Part shown: in pieces, positions 10,350 through 22,665 of the stretch
How positions within the stretch are numbered: the first letter of the stretch is position 1
Layout of the letters: each line of letters begins with the position of its first letter
Source of the DNA: Luidia sarsii
Taxonomy: Eukaryota > Echinodermata > Asteroidea > Paxillosida > Luidiidae
Length of the DNA: 64,000 bases
Direction of reading: 5' to 3'
Assembly: GCA_949987565.1 (NCBI GenBank)
Contig: OX465118.1
Span: 6,848,538-6,912,537, forward strand
Notes under the pieces: generated by a model
Database searches by the model: none
What the model was told of the DNA's origin: nothing
What the model saw: the letters and a program-made list of their open reading frames with translations, nothing else
Program-made: the position numbers and the translations under genes

Positions 10350-12425
10350 CCTATACTGTAGAGAAACAGCCCACAAGACGACCAAATTTTCACTCACTCA
10401 CGGGCGAGGTTGGGGGATATACGTCAACCGTTTCTGCCCAAGTTTTCTTGTCGAGAGTCGAGTCAAATCATCACTGCTCGCATTGACCTGGGCGGGTCAA
10501 AGCACGGCGCTCGCTTAGACTCGTCTCGAGCCCGCAAAAAAAGTTAACTTTGAAAATATTTAAGATGACCCTCGACCCCCCCCCCAAAAAAAACCCAACC
10601 GATTTATACCGAATCAATCAGTTCAATAATATTATCAGTAATCGTACTTTTTCTACCTTCCCGTCTGAAAGCAAACCAAGCTTTTAGGTAGGTTTGGAGA
10701 ATCACGGTAGGCCTACGCATGCACTGTTACTGTAGTGTAGGGCCTACAAAAACTTCCAAACTATAACAGCTGACACCACGTCCGAACTGTATTTCATCTC
10801 CCATTATCGGGCCTCGATTCCCCACCGACACGCTTACCAGTTACAAGCTCTAAAAGAGCTCCGTCGACCTCAACAGTATAAAGGTTTACAAGTTCCTCCG
10901 TATCATAACAGTGCAACAGTGCAAGTGCATGGTGCCGTGGTTGGTTGGGGGGGGGGGCTGCCGTGTTTTCTAATAACGAGAATTTCGCCCTCGAAGGTCA
11001 AACTGGTGGAAGGGTCGGTATATAAATAGCGGCGAGCTGACTAGTCCCAAGGGTCCGAGGTTCCTCGAAGTGCTCCAGATGGATCTTGAAAGGGCTACCG
11101 GGAGTTTCTGAGAACAACCGAGGCCAATGGTGGCGCAGCCTCTATACACAGTTTCCCGATCCCCGCTCATGCATTGCTATATAGGCCTACTATGTTCTTT
11201 GTCAGGGGAAGGAACTGGTTTGGTAAACCTCACAACCACAATCAAAGGCTATAAAGCTACTGACGATTTCATAATAATAATAGCTGTGAGGTTTTCCCTA
11301 GAAGGCTGTGAGGTCAGAGGGGCACCCCAGTTACTGTCTTGGGCCACTTCCAGTATATTCTGTCGTCTTTAAACTGCAATATCCTGCCAGAAAATGAAAT
11401 GAACAAGGAACAACAATTTTAGCAAGTGCATGTGCAGAATATTGATGCGTATAGCGGTTCGGACCCGCATTAGGCCTTTAATGCACAATTACAGGAGCAT
11501 TCCGTGGCAATTCGTGGTCATGGATCTTCAAGCAAACGCACCCACTTATTTTATATGTATACTGTATAATGCAACAATCGGGTTGCCACCCCGGGGCCGG
11601 CCCGGACACTCCAAATTCCAAGGGCATCCCAGAAAGCAGAGACCGAGAGCAAGTACTGTACACTCGGCGGTGTCCAACGCTCACTGAAGGTGTCTTTCAT
11701 TGGGCTCGAGTTCTCCACACGGGCCCCTATGTCCAGGTCATAGGCGTGCACATGACGCATGTAACCCTCGATTACTGCCTCTCCGTTATTTTGTAACTGT
11801 CCTTCAGTCACTCCTGCATCATTTGTTCGTGGCACCGCGATGGTTTATACTCGACCGCCATCTGCATGTTAATCCCTCTTGATTGGATCGATCGGCCTGG
11901 GCGGATTATTTCGAATCTTAGAGTTAGAACGGGCATAGAAATGTTTGGCGTTCACCTTGCATATAATACATGCAGAACCTTGGGAACAGCATGCTCCATT
12001 ATGCTGGTACCAATTAAGACCACCAAGCTAATACTGTAATAGTCAGAGCAGGTATAGGCTAGCTGGAGGTGTTGGAGCATGCATATAATTATGATGGGGA
12101 AATAAGTCGGGATTCCTCCATCGTTGCAATGGCTGCATGCATGGTTGAAGAAACTTCAAAATGTCGGTGATTTCAATGGAACATTAATTTTGACGGATAA
12201 AAGTTTCAAAGGGGTCAGACAGAGGACCCTGGATCCAATCCCCCGATTATAGAGAGGGTTCCTTTTTTTGGGGGGGGGGGCACCGGTTCCATTTCCCGAT
12301 AAATCACGCGAAGTAAACCCCGGTCCAAGTTCTCCTTTTATGGGGGTGACCGCTCCAAATATAGGAAAGAGTGCCCTACCTAGCCTGCCCCCCCCCCATA
12401 AACCCGGTGCAGTGCAGTGCATGCA
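10350..12425. other. Intergenic sequence without recognised gene
   Basis: Mixed unique sequence, with homopolymer G or C runs near 10,948 and 12,272 and scattered TAGGCCTA-type palindromes. Short overlapping frames on both strands near 11.1-11.9 kb were inspected and carry no recognisable domain. Confidence 0.5.
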
Positions 12426-12429
12426 GTGC

Positions 12430-12912
12430 GGGGCTCGGTGACGTCACGTGATTGACAGCTGGCTGGCTGTTGTCATTCAACATCCAAGATGGCGACTGTG
12501 TGTTGGCGATAGTTTTTTGGGGGCACCCGTTGTTATTTTGTCGCTCCCCCCACCAAAAAAAAAAAGAAATATAGAAAATAAATATACCCGACCCAAATCT
12601 GAGGTTGTAAACCACGCACGCAGACTACGGACAGAGAAAGCCACTTTTTGGGGGCCGGCGTCGCAACGGGAACGAGTGAACCGGGCGTCTGGCCTCGTCG
12701 ACTCAGACTGAGATGAGAGGACCGGCGGTGTGACGCTATGCAGGCCTACCACTGGTTAAAGTTCACCGTGGGGTTTGTGTAGTCAAAAGTTAAAAATGGC
12801 CGACCGTACAGCTGTTGTTGAGCGCAGACGGTGAGCCCTTTAGGGAGTGAACATGCCCGAGAAAGCGTGATATTGTGTTGGTTTATCTCTCTCTCTCTCG
12901 GGCGGGAGATAA
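12430..12912 (+). promoter_or_regulatory. Putative promoter and 5' leader of the CARD gene
   Basis: The segment is GC- and CpG-rich compared with its flanks. It contains a composite CRE/E-box TGACGTCACGTG at 12,439-12,450. A YY1-type motif CCAAGATGGCGAC lies at about 12,484-12,496, and a second, AAAATGGCCGAC, at about 12,793. YY1 sites of this form typically sit just downstream of transcription starts in animals. The leader holds a short upstream ORF (12,796-12,834, strong Kozak AAAATGG, 12 codons and a stop) and another ATG at 12,853. A potential donor GTGAGC at 12,831 overlaps the first uORF. No TATA box was seen. Confidence 0.5.
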
Positions 12913-13291
12913 ATGCCGAACTACGCTCAGGGGAGCGTGCCCCCGCCGCCGGCCGCCGCCGCCGCCAGCACGGCCACCACCACGGCAGCGAGCATGGAGG
13001 AGCGTCACGCCCAGATCCTGAGGTTCCACCGGAGCAAGTTCGCCCAGTCGGTGGAGGTGGAGCGCCTCTTCCCGATGCTGCGGCCCAGCGTGCTCAGCCA
13101 GGCCGACGTGGGCGAGATCGAGCAGCAGGCCGGCCCCCCGGCCCGGGTGCACAAGCTCCTGGACCTGCTGCCTGGCCGCGGGAGCCAGGCCTTCAAGATG
13201 CTCTGCCTTGCCCTGGAGACCACCTACCCCCACCTCCTCACAGTCATGTTCCTGGGCAGTGACTCGGTCTCGCTCTCGGCCGTGGGGAAAG
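12913..13291 (+). CDS. DLG5: CARD-containing N-terminal exon, DLG5-like
   Basis: The exon encodes 126 residues plus one base before a GTAGGT donor at 13,292 (phase 1). Residues 1-27 are a low-complexity Pro/Ala/Thr stretch. Residues about 28-115 look like a six-helix caspase recruitment domain: MEERHAQILRFHRSKF, a VEVERLFPML helix, LSQADVGEIEQQAG, then KLLDLLPGRGSQAFKMLCLA and LETTYPHLLTVMFLG. The final helix, PHLLxxxFL, and overall spacing resemble the CARD at the N-terminus of animal DLG5, a PDZ-SH3-guanylate-kinase scaffold of junctions, polarity and Hippo signalling. CARDs of caspase-2/9 type are the main alternative. The ATG at 12,913 has a weak context. The in-frame ATG at 12,994 (AGCATGG, Met28, giving MEERHA) is stronger and may be the true start. 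Confidence 0.7.
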
Positions 13292-13550
13292 GTAGGTTCC
13301 AAAACCACTGGTTCTCCCCCCACTTTTTGCATACCGGTCAGAACTCAGATAAAAGTTACAACAAAATTTCCCCAAAAAAATCAGCGAATATGTTCCCAAG
13401 ACTGGCACTTGAGACTATCCCACACACTGACAAAAGTGACGCTTTCCTTTCTACGTTTGTAAATTCTGATAGTGATACCTGCATTAAAATGATGCTCATG
13501 ATCAGTCTTTGCCACTCCATCATTCATAGTTATGATACTTACTGATCTAG

Positions 13551-13789
13551 TACAGTGAAACGTCGCTATAAACTGAGGTCCCCTTCAGTTCAAGTATAAC
13601 GAACATCCCAGGATCCATGGAAATTGTTCGGTATAGTGCCTGGCTGTAGCGGTCGCTTGTTATCAGTTGCCGCCACATGTCCACAGACATACCGGTATAT
13701 GTCAGGAACAGAAGGGCATGTTTGTTATAGCCGAATGTTCGGTTAACTTCGGTATATATTGGCATTTGTTATAGCGATGTTCCACTGTA
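13551..13789. mobile_element. MITE with TACAGTGRAACGTCGCTATA inverted ends, copy 1
   Basis: It begins TACAGTGAAACGTCGCTATA and ends TATAGCGATGTTCCACTGTA, a terminal inverted repeat of about 20 bases. It is flanked by TA, the expected duplication of Tc1/mariner-pogo (Tigger-like) transposons. Inside are AACGAACATCC, GGATCCATG and TTATAGCCGAATGTTCGGT, all shared with copy 2 at 45,509-45,721. It has no transposase frame, so it would be non-autonomous. Confidence 0.85.
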
Positions 13790-14269
13790 GTTGAATTTTC
13801 CGTTTACTTTTTTTTATCAAAACACAAACCAAACTTCATGAATCTCTCCATAAAAATTGTTTATTTAATATTTTGCACCAAAATCAATCACACGTTGACA
13901 ACTTGACAGTATCTGCTAAATGTTATGGACTTCATGTGTCAGTGTCGCAGTTGACTCAATCAAACATCCCCACACTTTCTACACAATTCTGGGGGAGGGG
14001 GGGGGAGGGAGGACCCGGAATAATTGTAAACATTCATTCTTGTATGCTACTCTGTACTCAGTTCCGTAAGAATCCACCCACATCTTACTGTATGTGGATG
14101 GTGTTCTTAACTGTCATGACTTCACAAGGCTGTTGCCAGGATGTTGAATGTGGAGAGAAATTATGGGGTTAAGATGACAGGAATAGTGGGTATGTGTGAC
14201 AAATGCCTGCTACAGGTTCCAACTGTTCCAGTCGCATTTGGCACTGGGTCAAGTCAAAACCAACAATTT

Positions 14270-14765
14270 ATCCCGCAAGGAGGATCAGATCCTGCAAGGA
14301 GCATCAGATCCCGCAAGAAGTCAGATTCGGATCAAAAATGTGTGTAAACGCAACGCGTTCCCGGGATCAGGATCTGATCCTCCTCTTGGGAAGGATCCAA
14401 CCGGGTTCAGATCCCGCAATTTGCAAACTGTAAACTGAATGCGGGATCAGATCCGGATCAGATCCCGGAAGCTGACGTACATGTACCACATCCGGTCTGA
14501 CACTGACATCGAAAGTACTTCAGTCATCAGTAGCCTACAGTATGCACAGTCGAGTTTCGCGTGTAATGGCTGCCGTTGTGCTCCAGTCCGCATGATCAGT
14601 GATCTGTGCACATAACCTTTGCCCCGAGGTTGCAGCGCTTCATCGATGCCACGCGAGATCAGGATCAAGTGTAAACGTGGCAGGGATCTGATCCCTCTAG
14701 CTTGATTGCGACCGCAGGATCCGAGTCTCTGTTGCGAGATCAAGTGTAAACGCAGTGCAAGACCC
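14270..14765. mobile_element. Short element rich in GGATCAGATCC palindromes
   Basis: The motif GATCAGATCC or its relatives recurs about ten times between 14,283 and 14,745, in both orientations. The phrase GTGTAAACG occurs near each end (about 14,340 and 14,670-14,755). The structure suggests a non-autonomous inverted-repeat transposon with internal palindromic subrepeats. Exact ends were not fixed. Confidence 0.45.
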
Positions 14766-15590
14766 ATGACCAGTTCTTGTCAGAATCGATTGGACCCTAG
14801 GGGTGCATTTGACAAAGCCTTATGATGCATCGTAAACTCATCTTACGATGGATAAGTTGTTATGAGCCGTATGGTTTCTGTTCGTTGCTCATCACCTCGC
14901 TATTGGTCGAAAGTTACCGGTATGACGAGTTTGATGATATCGACCGGTGACCACATTTGTACCCGAGTGAACTCACACAAAAAAGAAATGAGAGACTTAT
15001 TGAGTCAAGTTCAGGTGTCTGTGCCTTAACCAGTGCCTATCCATAAACCCAGAAAAGTCTCAGTCATGAATGCTGTTGTGCAATATATTACTGTATGATA
15101 AATGAATCATAGCAGTGGTGTCTGTACCAGTTTGAGAACCAATGTCATTCATAAACTAGTCCTACCAGGTTAGAATATTTAAACCGGTAGATGCACTGCA
15201 TTGAGTCAAGTGTGTTCTTTCAGTGTCCGCTCTTTTGTGTATCTATTCTTAAAACAGGCAAATTTCTTCTTTGGTCATGATTTTTGTCTTAAGAAATTTT
15301 AACTTTTCTTTCCTGGTATGGGTGTTACATGTACATTGTGTATAGGCCTACATGTAGTCTGGTGGGAAACTTGTAAGCCTACTGTGTATTAATTTAGTTT
15401 GGACTATTTTAACCCCATTGATAAAGAAGTCACAAGATATACAGTGTACCGGGGGGGGGGGGGGTACAAGATAATAAAGTGTATTACACGTGTACTGGTA
15501 CAGAACTAGAATGTACCAGAACTCAGAAGTTGTAAGAACAGTAGTATGGGGCCTGATGCATTGTACCCTTTTTATTTAAAAATGGAAAAG
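14766..15590. other. Unique intronic sequence
   Basis: No gene or clear repeat was recognised apart from a poly-G run near 15,450-15,463. This segment marks the transition into the TACATG-rich domain. Confidence 0.4.
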
Positions 15591-16082
15591 AATTGTATAC
15601 ATTAATGTACATGTACATGTGGACTACAGTATATTCCTCATGCCTACAGGTACAGGTAGGCTGATAGGCCTACAGTATTATTTAGCTTGAGAAAGCTACT
15701 GTACACGAGGTATGGGTAAACCAAGGGTGCAGACTCAGACTGCACTGCAGAGTTAGTAAAATTTGATTTTCTTTGTACTATAGGTGAAGTTCAATGGAGA
15801 ATTTTCACCTTCCATTCACTTTTTCCAAATGTATGTTTTGGTGGGGTTAAGAACTGCCATACACTCAAGCTCAACAAATGAAAGAGTATTGTTCCCCCTT
15901 CCCTAGTCATTTCATGTGACCTTGTGCTGCTGTAAGGCTTGCTTTATCAAGTGAATGCAGGCACTGTAGGCTACACATGTACTATTAACTCCCTATCAAA
16001 ATTTGTATACTGGGTTCAAATATAGTTTTTTCTTATCAGCAAGAGATTTGCCATGTTTCACTTCATGTTTAAATTATAAAAA

Positions 16083-16123
16083 GGGCTGACAGTGACAGTC
16101 TGCTTGCAGGACCTTTCTGCAAA
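16083..16123 (-). repeat. Solo arm of the foldback repeat family
   Basis: GGGCTGACAGTGACAGTC followed by TGCAGGACCTTTCTGC resembles the left arm of copy A at 10,249. No matching right arm follows. Confidence 0.5.
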
Positions 16124-16409
16124 TTTCAGATACTTGTACATGTACATTGTACATTGTACAGTTTGAGCAAGATGTTTTTATTCCAGAATTGATCAGGGTC
16201 TGTGTTCTGTGAGCGTGTTGTTCTTCCCTCCTGTTGATATCAACATGTCATTCCAGAAGGGGACGGCTTGAAAGCATTTGGTTTGATACAGGTGTGTGGG
16301 CTAGGGCTGCACAGGTTTGTTTTGAGTGAATGAAAAACAAAATGTGTGCACCACAGAGATTGATACTGATACTGATAGACACGTAGGATGCTTATTCTGC
16401 TGGCCACTA

Positions 16410-16442
16410 TTTTTTTTTTTTTTTTTTTTTTTTTTGGGGGGG
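16410..16442 (+). repeat. Poly-T run followed by poly-G
   Basis: About 25 T residues are followed by seven G. In the opposite orientation this resembles the A-tail of a retroposed sequence, but no element body was recognised beside it. Confidence 0.7.
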
Positions 16443-18390
16443 CTCTCCATGTAGATCAAAACACATCTAAATCAAATCAGAACCAGATGCAAATTGAATG
16501 TGCCCACACAATGTTGGGGTGAGGGGGGCAAGTGGCAACGTTGTTTTGCAGCATCACAGTGTGATTGTGTACTGCAGGCATTAGTCTGTGGGACCTGTAG
16601 CTCATGTGGCAATAATATTATGACTGCCTGATAACAGGCTACATGTACATTTACATTGAACCTTGGTGCTGTCCTAGCCGTACACACACTCAGTCTGGGT
16701 TGTTGTTTGTTTTGCACTGTTCTCAGGGTCTGTGTACTGATACAGTGTACGGTATATCAAACACATTTACAATTACTGCACATGTACTGTACAGTACACT
16801 TACATGTACATGTACATGTATGTTGTACATTGTGTACATCATAGATATGTTGTACATGTATACATGTATACATGTACGTGTACACGTATCGGTATGGTAC
16901 AGTTGTACATGTACTGTACATTGTATCTTAAGAGAGGGTACAGTATACTGCATTGATGTCTTAAAGTCTCGATAGTTGGCACAGTGATGGATTGGCTCAA
17001 AATGTAGAGTACACATGTACAGTCTTTAGTTCCAGGGGGAGGGGCTAGAATGAGATACATGTTTAGTGTTTACATACATGTACACATGTACATGTACATG
17101 TGTATGTACAAGTACTGTACACGACTACACGTACTATACCAATTTATGTACTGTGTACTTGTTCCCATTTCTGAACACACCTGTGATATTGGGGTTCCAG
17201 ATACATACATGTACGTACATGTACATGTACATGTACATGTAGGTACATGTACATACTGTACACTACAGTATGTGCTACCTGTACTTGTAAGTTGTATCCA
17301 ATCTTACTAATGGCCCGTTTCACTGTGATCTGATCTGGTCTGCTTTGGTGTACCCAAACTGGATTGACTGTTTATTGGATCGGCACACTTGGCCTAAAGC
17401 CTATTTGATGTGCAGCACTGCAGGTCAGAATGTAATCTGCAGGAGTACTGAGTGCATTTATTTTGACTCTAGTGTATACCCCAAAGTGTGTGTAGTACTG
17501 ATAAGTTCTGCACGAACTTTCTAGTGCACACAGTGTGCAATACCTGGTCACAAGCTAGCAGTGCATCTCCATTGTCCTCATATGTGTGTACATACTGTAT
17601 TGTGACAAACTAATCAAGTTATACACATGCCATGATACAAGTTTTGCCTCTCAATTGACACAATGGATGTTCGTACATTTCTGCCTGTATGTACATGTAC
17701 ATGTACATGTACTGTACATGGTGTACATGTACATGACGTGTACAGTACAATACATGCAAAAGCATTGTACATAGCCAGACACTGCTGTCCACTGTCCAAA
17801 CATTGTCTAAATTGAACTCAGTGGGCGTGTGAACTGACTGTACTCTGTGGGTATTCGTATATCAACCCGCCCTGTTTCGCTGTCATTGATAAAAATGTGC
17901 TAGGAGGAGTTTTCTATGGGGAATTTTTGATTTTCATGGTCCTCCCTAGTTCTACAAAGGCGAACACAGTTAGGGGGCTCTCATGGATCTAAATTCTAAA
18001 TGTAAAATTGATGCCTGCAAAGTACATATACAGTACATACAGTAACTATCAGTCCTGTCTTTATGAAAAGACCTCTCCCCAAATTCTGACTAAGTCATGA
18101 TGTTATGAAGAATTCTACCGAAAGTCAAATTTAATATGATTAAACAAGTACATGTATACAGTATGTACTGTACATGTACACTGTGCACTGTATGGTAGGC
18201 CAGGCTACTGATTGTACATTATAGTATACCCAGGACTACATTTACCGGTACTGCACCTTTACCAATACCAATCAAGCTTGTTATTTTCTGAAAGGTCTAC
18301 ATGTACAGTACATGTACATGTAGGCCTAGATGTACCGGTACATTTACTTTATACATGTACATGTACATTTACATGTACATGTATCGTGGG

Positions 18391-19415
18391 AACCCCCGTT
18401 TTCGACGCTACACGTTTTCGACGCTTAGCCTTCTAACTCACATCGCACTATGAAAACAACTCCGTATAACGATCTCAGACTTCGTATCTTACAGTTGGTT
18501 TCCTGCTCTTGTCCGTCACCGAAAATGTGGAAATTTAAGGCTTTTCCAGTAGGCCAAACTCGTGTTATTCAAAAAGTTGCTCTTTTGGGGTCTATTTTCC
18601 TAGGTACAAAATTGGCAGTTGCTTCGAAGCTCCAGTTTTCTTTATTGTTGGTCCTAAAAAAAATCTGAGTGTACATGTGTACCATAACAAACCCCAACAT
18701 CCGTAGAAAAAAAACATATCACGCAACTTGAGGCAGTCCGTTCTGGGTAAAAACTATGGAGCCTCCTATAGGGCGTCTCGCTTATATATTTTTTTTAATT
18801 TATTTTTTATTATTATTTAAAGACAAAAAGTAACATGGCCCAATAGGCTTTTTTTTTAAATGACAAAAATAAAAGGGCAGCTAGAGAAAGTGCCAAGAAG
18901 GAGGAAATGTGTCTCTGGAGTGACATTGGGAAAGGTCATAACTGAAGAAGCAGCGAGAAAGAGGATTGTGGAGTTTTTTTTAAACGTCACAAAAGAAGAC
19001 ATCAACCAGACCAATACGTTTTAAGCATAAATTATGAATGATTTGAGGAAAGTGTTAGAAGCAGTGTCGAAAAAACAAAACAAAGAGGAAAACACAAAAG
19101 ACACACAGGGAAGAATTTTACAGTGCCACACAGCATTTTGAGTTATTTTAAGAATTTATTTTGCGTTTGGCTGTACTGGGACACCTTACTAAACACCACT
19201 GACGAAAATAGGTGACGATGCTTACTGCGCGGTGCGCCGCAGACGTCAACAAAACCGGGTAATCTTACGGAAGTGACAGGCTTGATCAACCTTCTCTATG
19301 ATTATTCTAATAGTCTGTGGTGTGGACAAAGTGACTGGGACCTCTTTTAGTGTGATACTTTCGTCCACATTGTTCAGTTTGAAGAAAAGTCCTTATATCG
19401 TCGAAAACCGGTTAT
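18391..19415. mobile_element. Candidate 1-kb insertion with GTTTTCGACG inverted ends
   Basis: A block free of TACATG repeat is inserted between two TACATG clusters. It starts with CCCCCGTTTTCGACGCTA and ends with TATCGTCGAAAACCGG, giving matching inverted ends around GTTTTCGACG (18,398-18,407 and 19,399-19,408). A second GTTTTCGACGC follows directly at about 18,413. The interior is AT-rich and has no frame longer than about 73 residues. This fits a non-autonomous DNA transposon, but a target-site duplication was not confirmed. Confidence 0.5.
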
Positions 19416-19423
19416 TGGAGGAT

Positions 19424-19640
19424 ACATGTACACATGTACATGTATGTGTACATGTTCAACAGTACACATACATGTACTGTAGGCCTACATGTACAAGTAC
19501 CCGGTATATTGTACTGTACAGTGTACATGTAATTAGTACAATGTACAGTACATTTGTTCATTTGTACAATACCTGTACATGTACATGTTGTACATGTATG
19601 AACATTTGTACAGTACATGTGCAGTAATCTTACCAGCACC
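19424..19640. repeat. TGTACA palindrome cluster
   Basis: Dense TACATGTAC, TGTACA and TAGGCCTAC words directly abut the 3' end of the candidate insertion at 18,391-19,415. Confidence 0.9.
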
Positions 19641-20764
19641 TGTACAGTTATATGCATAATTGTACTTCACTGAGCTCAATATCAATTATTGGTGAGGCCT
19701 GGCTATGATACTCAGCCAGCCATCTATTGTTACGACCCCCATTGTTAGCAAAGCCAAACAAGTCTTATACAGGGAAGGTCAGCATTGCCAACTGCTGAGA
19801 GCCCAGACATCTCCCAGCCACCAGACTGCATGTATGCACCCCCTCCCCCCAAATGCGTACTGCATGCATATGGATCAAATTGGTTTTCTTTTCTGTTTTC
19901 TCATGTCAACTTTTATGTGTAAACCTCTCTCTCCCTTCCCAGTCACCACCCCACTGGGGGTTGGTGACTGGTTGAGGGTCATTGCTGTGGCCACTACTTT
20001 TCTTTTTAGGCTGTACACTGTACATGTACGTGTGTAGTGTTAGGGACTTTCAGACGAAAGCATTGCTGCACGTGTAAAGTAATTGAATTGGTGGCCATGC
20101 AATCTATAGTACATGTAGTTGGAAAGTTGTCTGTACAGTACAGTACAGCAGAGACTACACTACTACATGTACACCGTAGTTGACTATTTGGGAAGACCAC
20201 TTTTGAGCATTGGGTCGTGACTTGAATTGGAAACTGAGACTGAGAGGGAAACCCACTGCCGGGGCGAGCCTGAGGTCTCTTCACGCCCCGTGGCCCCACA
20301 ACCCTGTCAGGCTGCCCCATGTCCATTCATCCACTGACCCGTGAAACGGGTCGCCCTTAAATGGATAGGAACAGCAATCAATGGCTTCACATCCCAGTGG
20401 ACACATGCGATTAGTCCCGCAAGTCATTTTGTACATGGTTCACTTCCTGCAGTTACCGTACTCTTTTAGCATTTTCTCTTGCATTTTGGGGGAGGGGGGG
20501 GGGGAGTTATAATCCATTTATTGGAGAAGGTCAATTACATCCAGTGTCATTGTGGTTAAAGACTTTAAACTGATTGTGTCGTTAAGAGCTGTGATCTCCA
20601 TACAGGATATTACACAGAATGCCAGTAGATTGAGTGCTTCAAATACAGATCTTGTTAGAGCACTGAGTAAAGTGAGCAGCAGTGTGCATATGTGGCCAGT
20701 CTAACTCTAAGTCTTTTAGTCCATTGATAAACTGTCTGATTAAAAAAGTTCCCTAGGCATTTTT

Positions 20765-21250
20765 ATGCATACATGTACATTGTACTCGTATTCGTACTGT
20801 ATACACATGTGTGTAACACATGTACCGGTACATGTAATGTAGTGTACAGTACCATATAGCATGTGTATGTACGGTATTGTACATGTATTACATACTGTAT
20901 GCGTACAGGTACATGTACATGTGTACATGTACCGGGTTACATACAAAATAGTACGTACATGTACCGGGGTACATGTACATGTACATGTACATTGTACATG
21001 TACATCATGCATTGTACATGTAACATGTAATTTCAGAATATACCGGTACATGTACATATGTACATGTCATCTGCTCAGTGTAAATAAGCCTTGTGAACTT
21101 CACAAGGCGATCCAGGCTGTAACATACCGTTACATGTACATGTACACGTATATGTACATGTACAGTACATTATACTGTATAATATTTTACTGTAAGCTGC
21201 GCTATTGTTGTGTACAACATATACAGCTACACATGTAGTTACCGGTATAC
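20765..21250. repeat. TGTACA palindrome cluster
   Basis: Dense ACATGTACATGTAC and ACCGGTACATG words. A separate perfect 21-base inverted repeat, GCCTTGTGAA-C-TTCACAAGGC, lies inside at about 21,088-21,108. Confidence 0.9.
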
Positions 21251-21404
21251 ACAAGTAGCCACACCATCATACATACACATGTAACTTCTCTTCACTTAAA
21301 TGTTGTCTTCATTATACTGCTACAAATGCTGCTTATTATGGAGGCAAGTGGGTATATAACATGATATTACCGGTAATTTATTAACTTACATGTATTAAGA
21401 TGTC

Positions 21405-21455
21405 TGCACTAGAAAGCAGGAGTCGCGGGTTCAAATCCCGCCGGAGCTGCCTGAT
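21405..21455 (+). repeat. tRNA-like B-box fragment
   Basis: GCGGGTTCAAATCCCGCC is a perfect T arm with B box. The 3' GGAGCTGC has no partner at the expected 5' acceptor position, so this is a SINE or tRNA remnant and not a tRNA gene. Confidence 0.45.
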
Positions 21456-22079
21456 ATTTTTTCTTCAGGCACTGCGCAAAGCACTGAGCACTCAAGCAGG
21501 GGCTACATGTACAGGACAAACCCTCAAGTAATTGCATTTTTATTCAAAATGAGAATTACATTTACTGTACATGCACTCTACATGTATTTGATTTTAAAGT
21601 CTAATGTAACGTACAAATACAATGTACATAATTTGGTGTCACTGCTGAGTGCCGACTGCATTGTACATGCTGTACATTGTAAATTCAAACCCTGCATGGC
21701 TTTCACAGTTTTAGCAATACCCTTCCCCCAAATTTCAACATGTCAATGATTAGCGATACTACTGGGCAGATGGCGACCTTGCCACAACCTCTTGCAACTG
21801 AAGAATTGCCTGAAGTTCAGGGATGCTTTCCTCCAGCAAGTTCCATGTGCACAACTACACGTACATTGTACAGTGCAGGTTGTCAGAACATCCCCTGCAT
21901 ACTACATACATGTATATCGGAGCAGATTTGTCATAAAACCTGCCCCTCTGTTCGTGTGCACAAATACTGTACTTAAGAGTATAGAATGTGTGTGCTGACT
22001 CTGTGTTGATTCTAGGGTTTCTTCTTGAGTGCACTGGAAACCAGGGACGTGATATCCAAATTAGGCCATTCTGGATAGA

Positions 22080-22665
22080 CGGTACAGGTACATGTACATG
22101 TACCGGTACTGTATACATGTACATGTACGTTAGTCGTTTACATGTACATTGTACATGTACAACATGTACATGTACATGTACATGTACATGTACATGTACA
22201 TGTACATGTATGCATTTTACATACCTGTACACTACACACCCTGTGCCTACACATGTACATGTATACCAGTAACAGTACATGTACATTAGGCATACTGGGT
22301 ACTGAGGTACATGTACATATACTATGCAGTCATGTGTACACGTCAGCATTGCAGTGCCCATGCTACATGTACATGTGTATGATCTGTCCAGAAAGATGGG
22401 TTGACCAGCCATGGGCCCAATTTTTCCCAGAACCTACAGTACAGTATGTACAGGTACATTGTTGTACATGTATGTCAGTACATTAGTCCTGAGTGGAATG
22501 TGAAATTTATATGAGCACACTAAAATGTTAATGTTTTTGACTGATCAATGTTTACTACCAGTACTTCAGGGACTACAATGTACATGTACATGTACATGTT
22601 TATACATAAAATTTGTACATTTACAATGTACATTTACACATGTAATTAGTATGTACCGGGTATAT
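22080..22665. repeat. TGTACA palindrome clusters with a long perfect run
   Basis: The stretch at about 22,160-22,210 is an uninterrupted (TGTACA)n run. It is followed by dispersed copies up to about 22,660. Confidence 0.95.

Larger units (their letters stand above)
15600..18385. repeat. First TGTACA/TACATG palindromic hexamer clusters
   Basis: Runs of ACATGTACATGTAC appear at about 15,605, 16,137, 16,800-16,925, 17,070-17,260, 17,690-17,755 and 18,150-18,385, interspersed with TACCGGTA and TAGGCCTA. The unit TGTACA is its own reverse complement, so both strands carry the same repeat. Open frames reading MYMYM, CTCTC or VHVHV on either strand are products of it. Confidence 0.95.
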
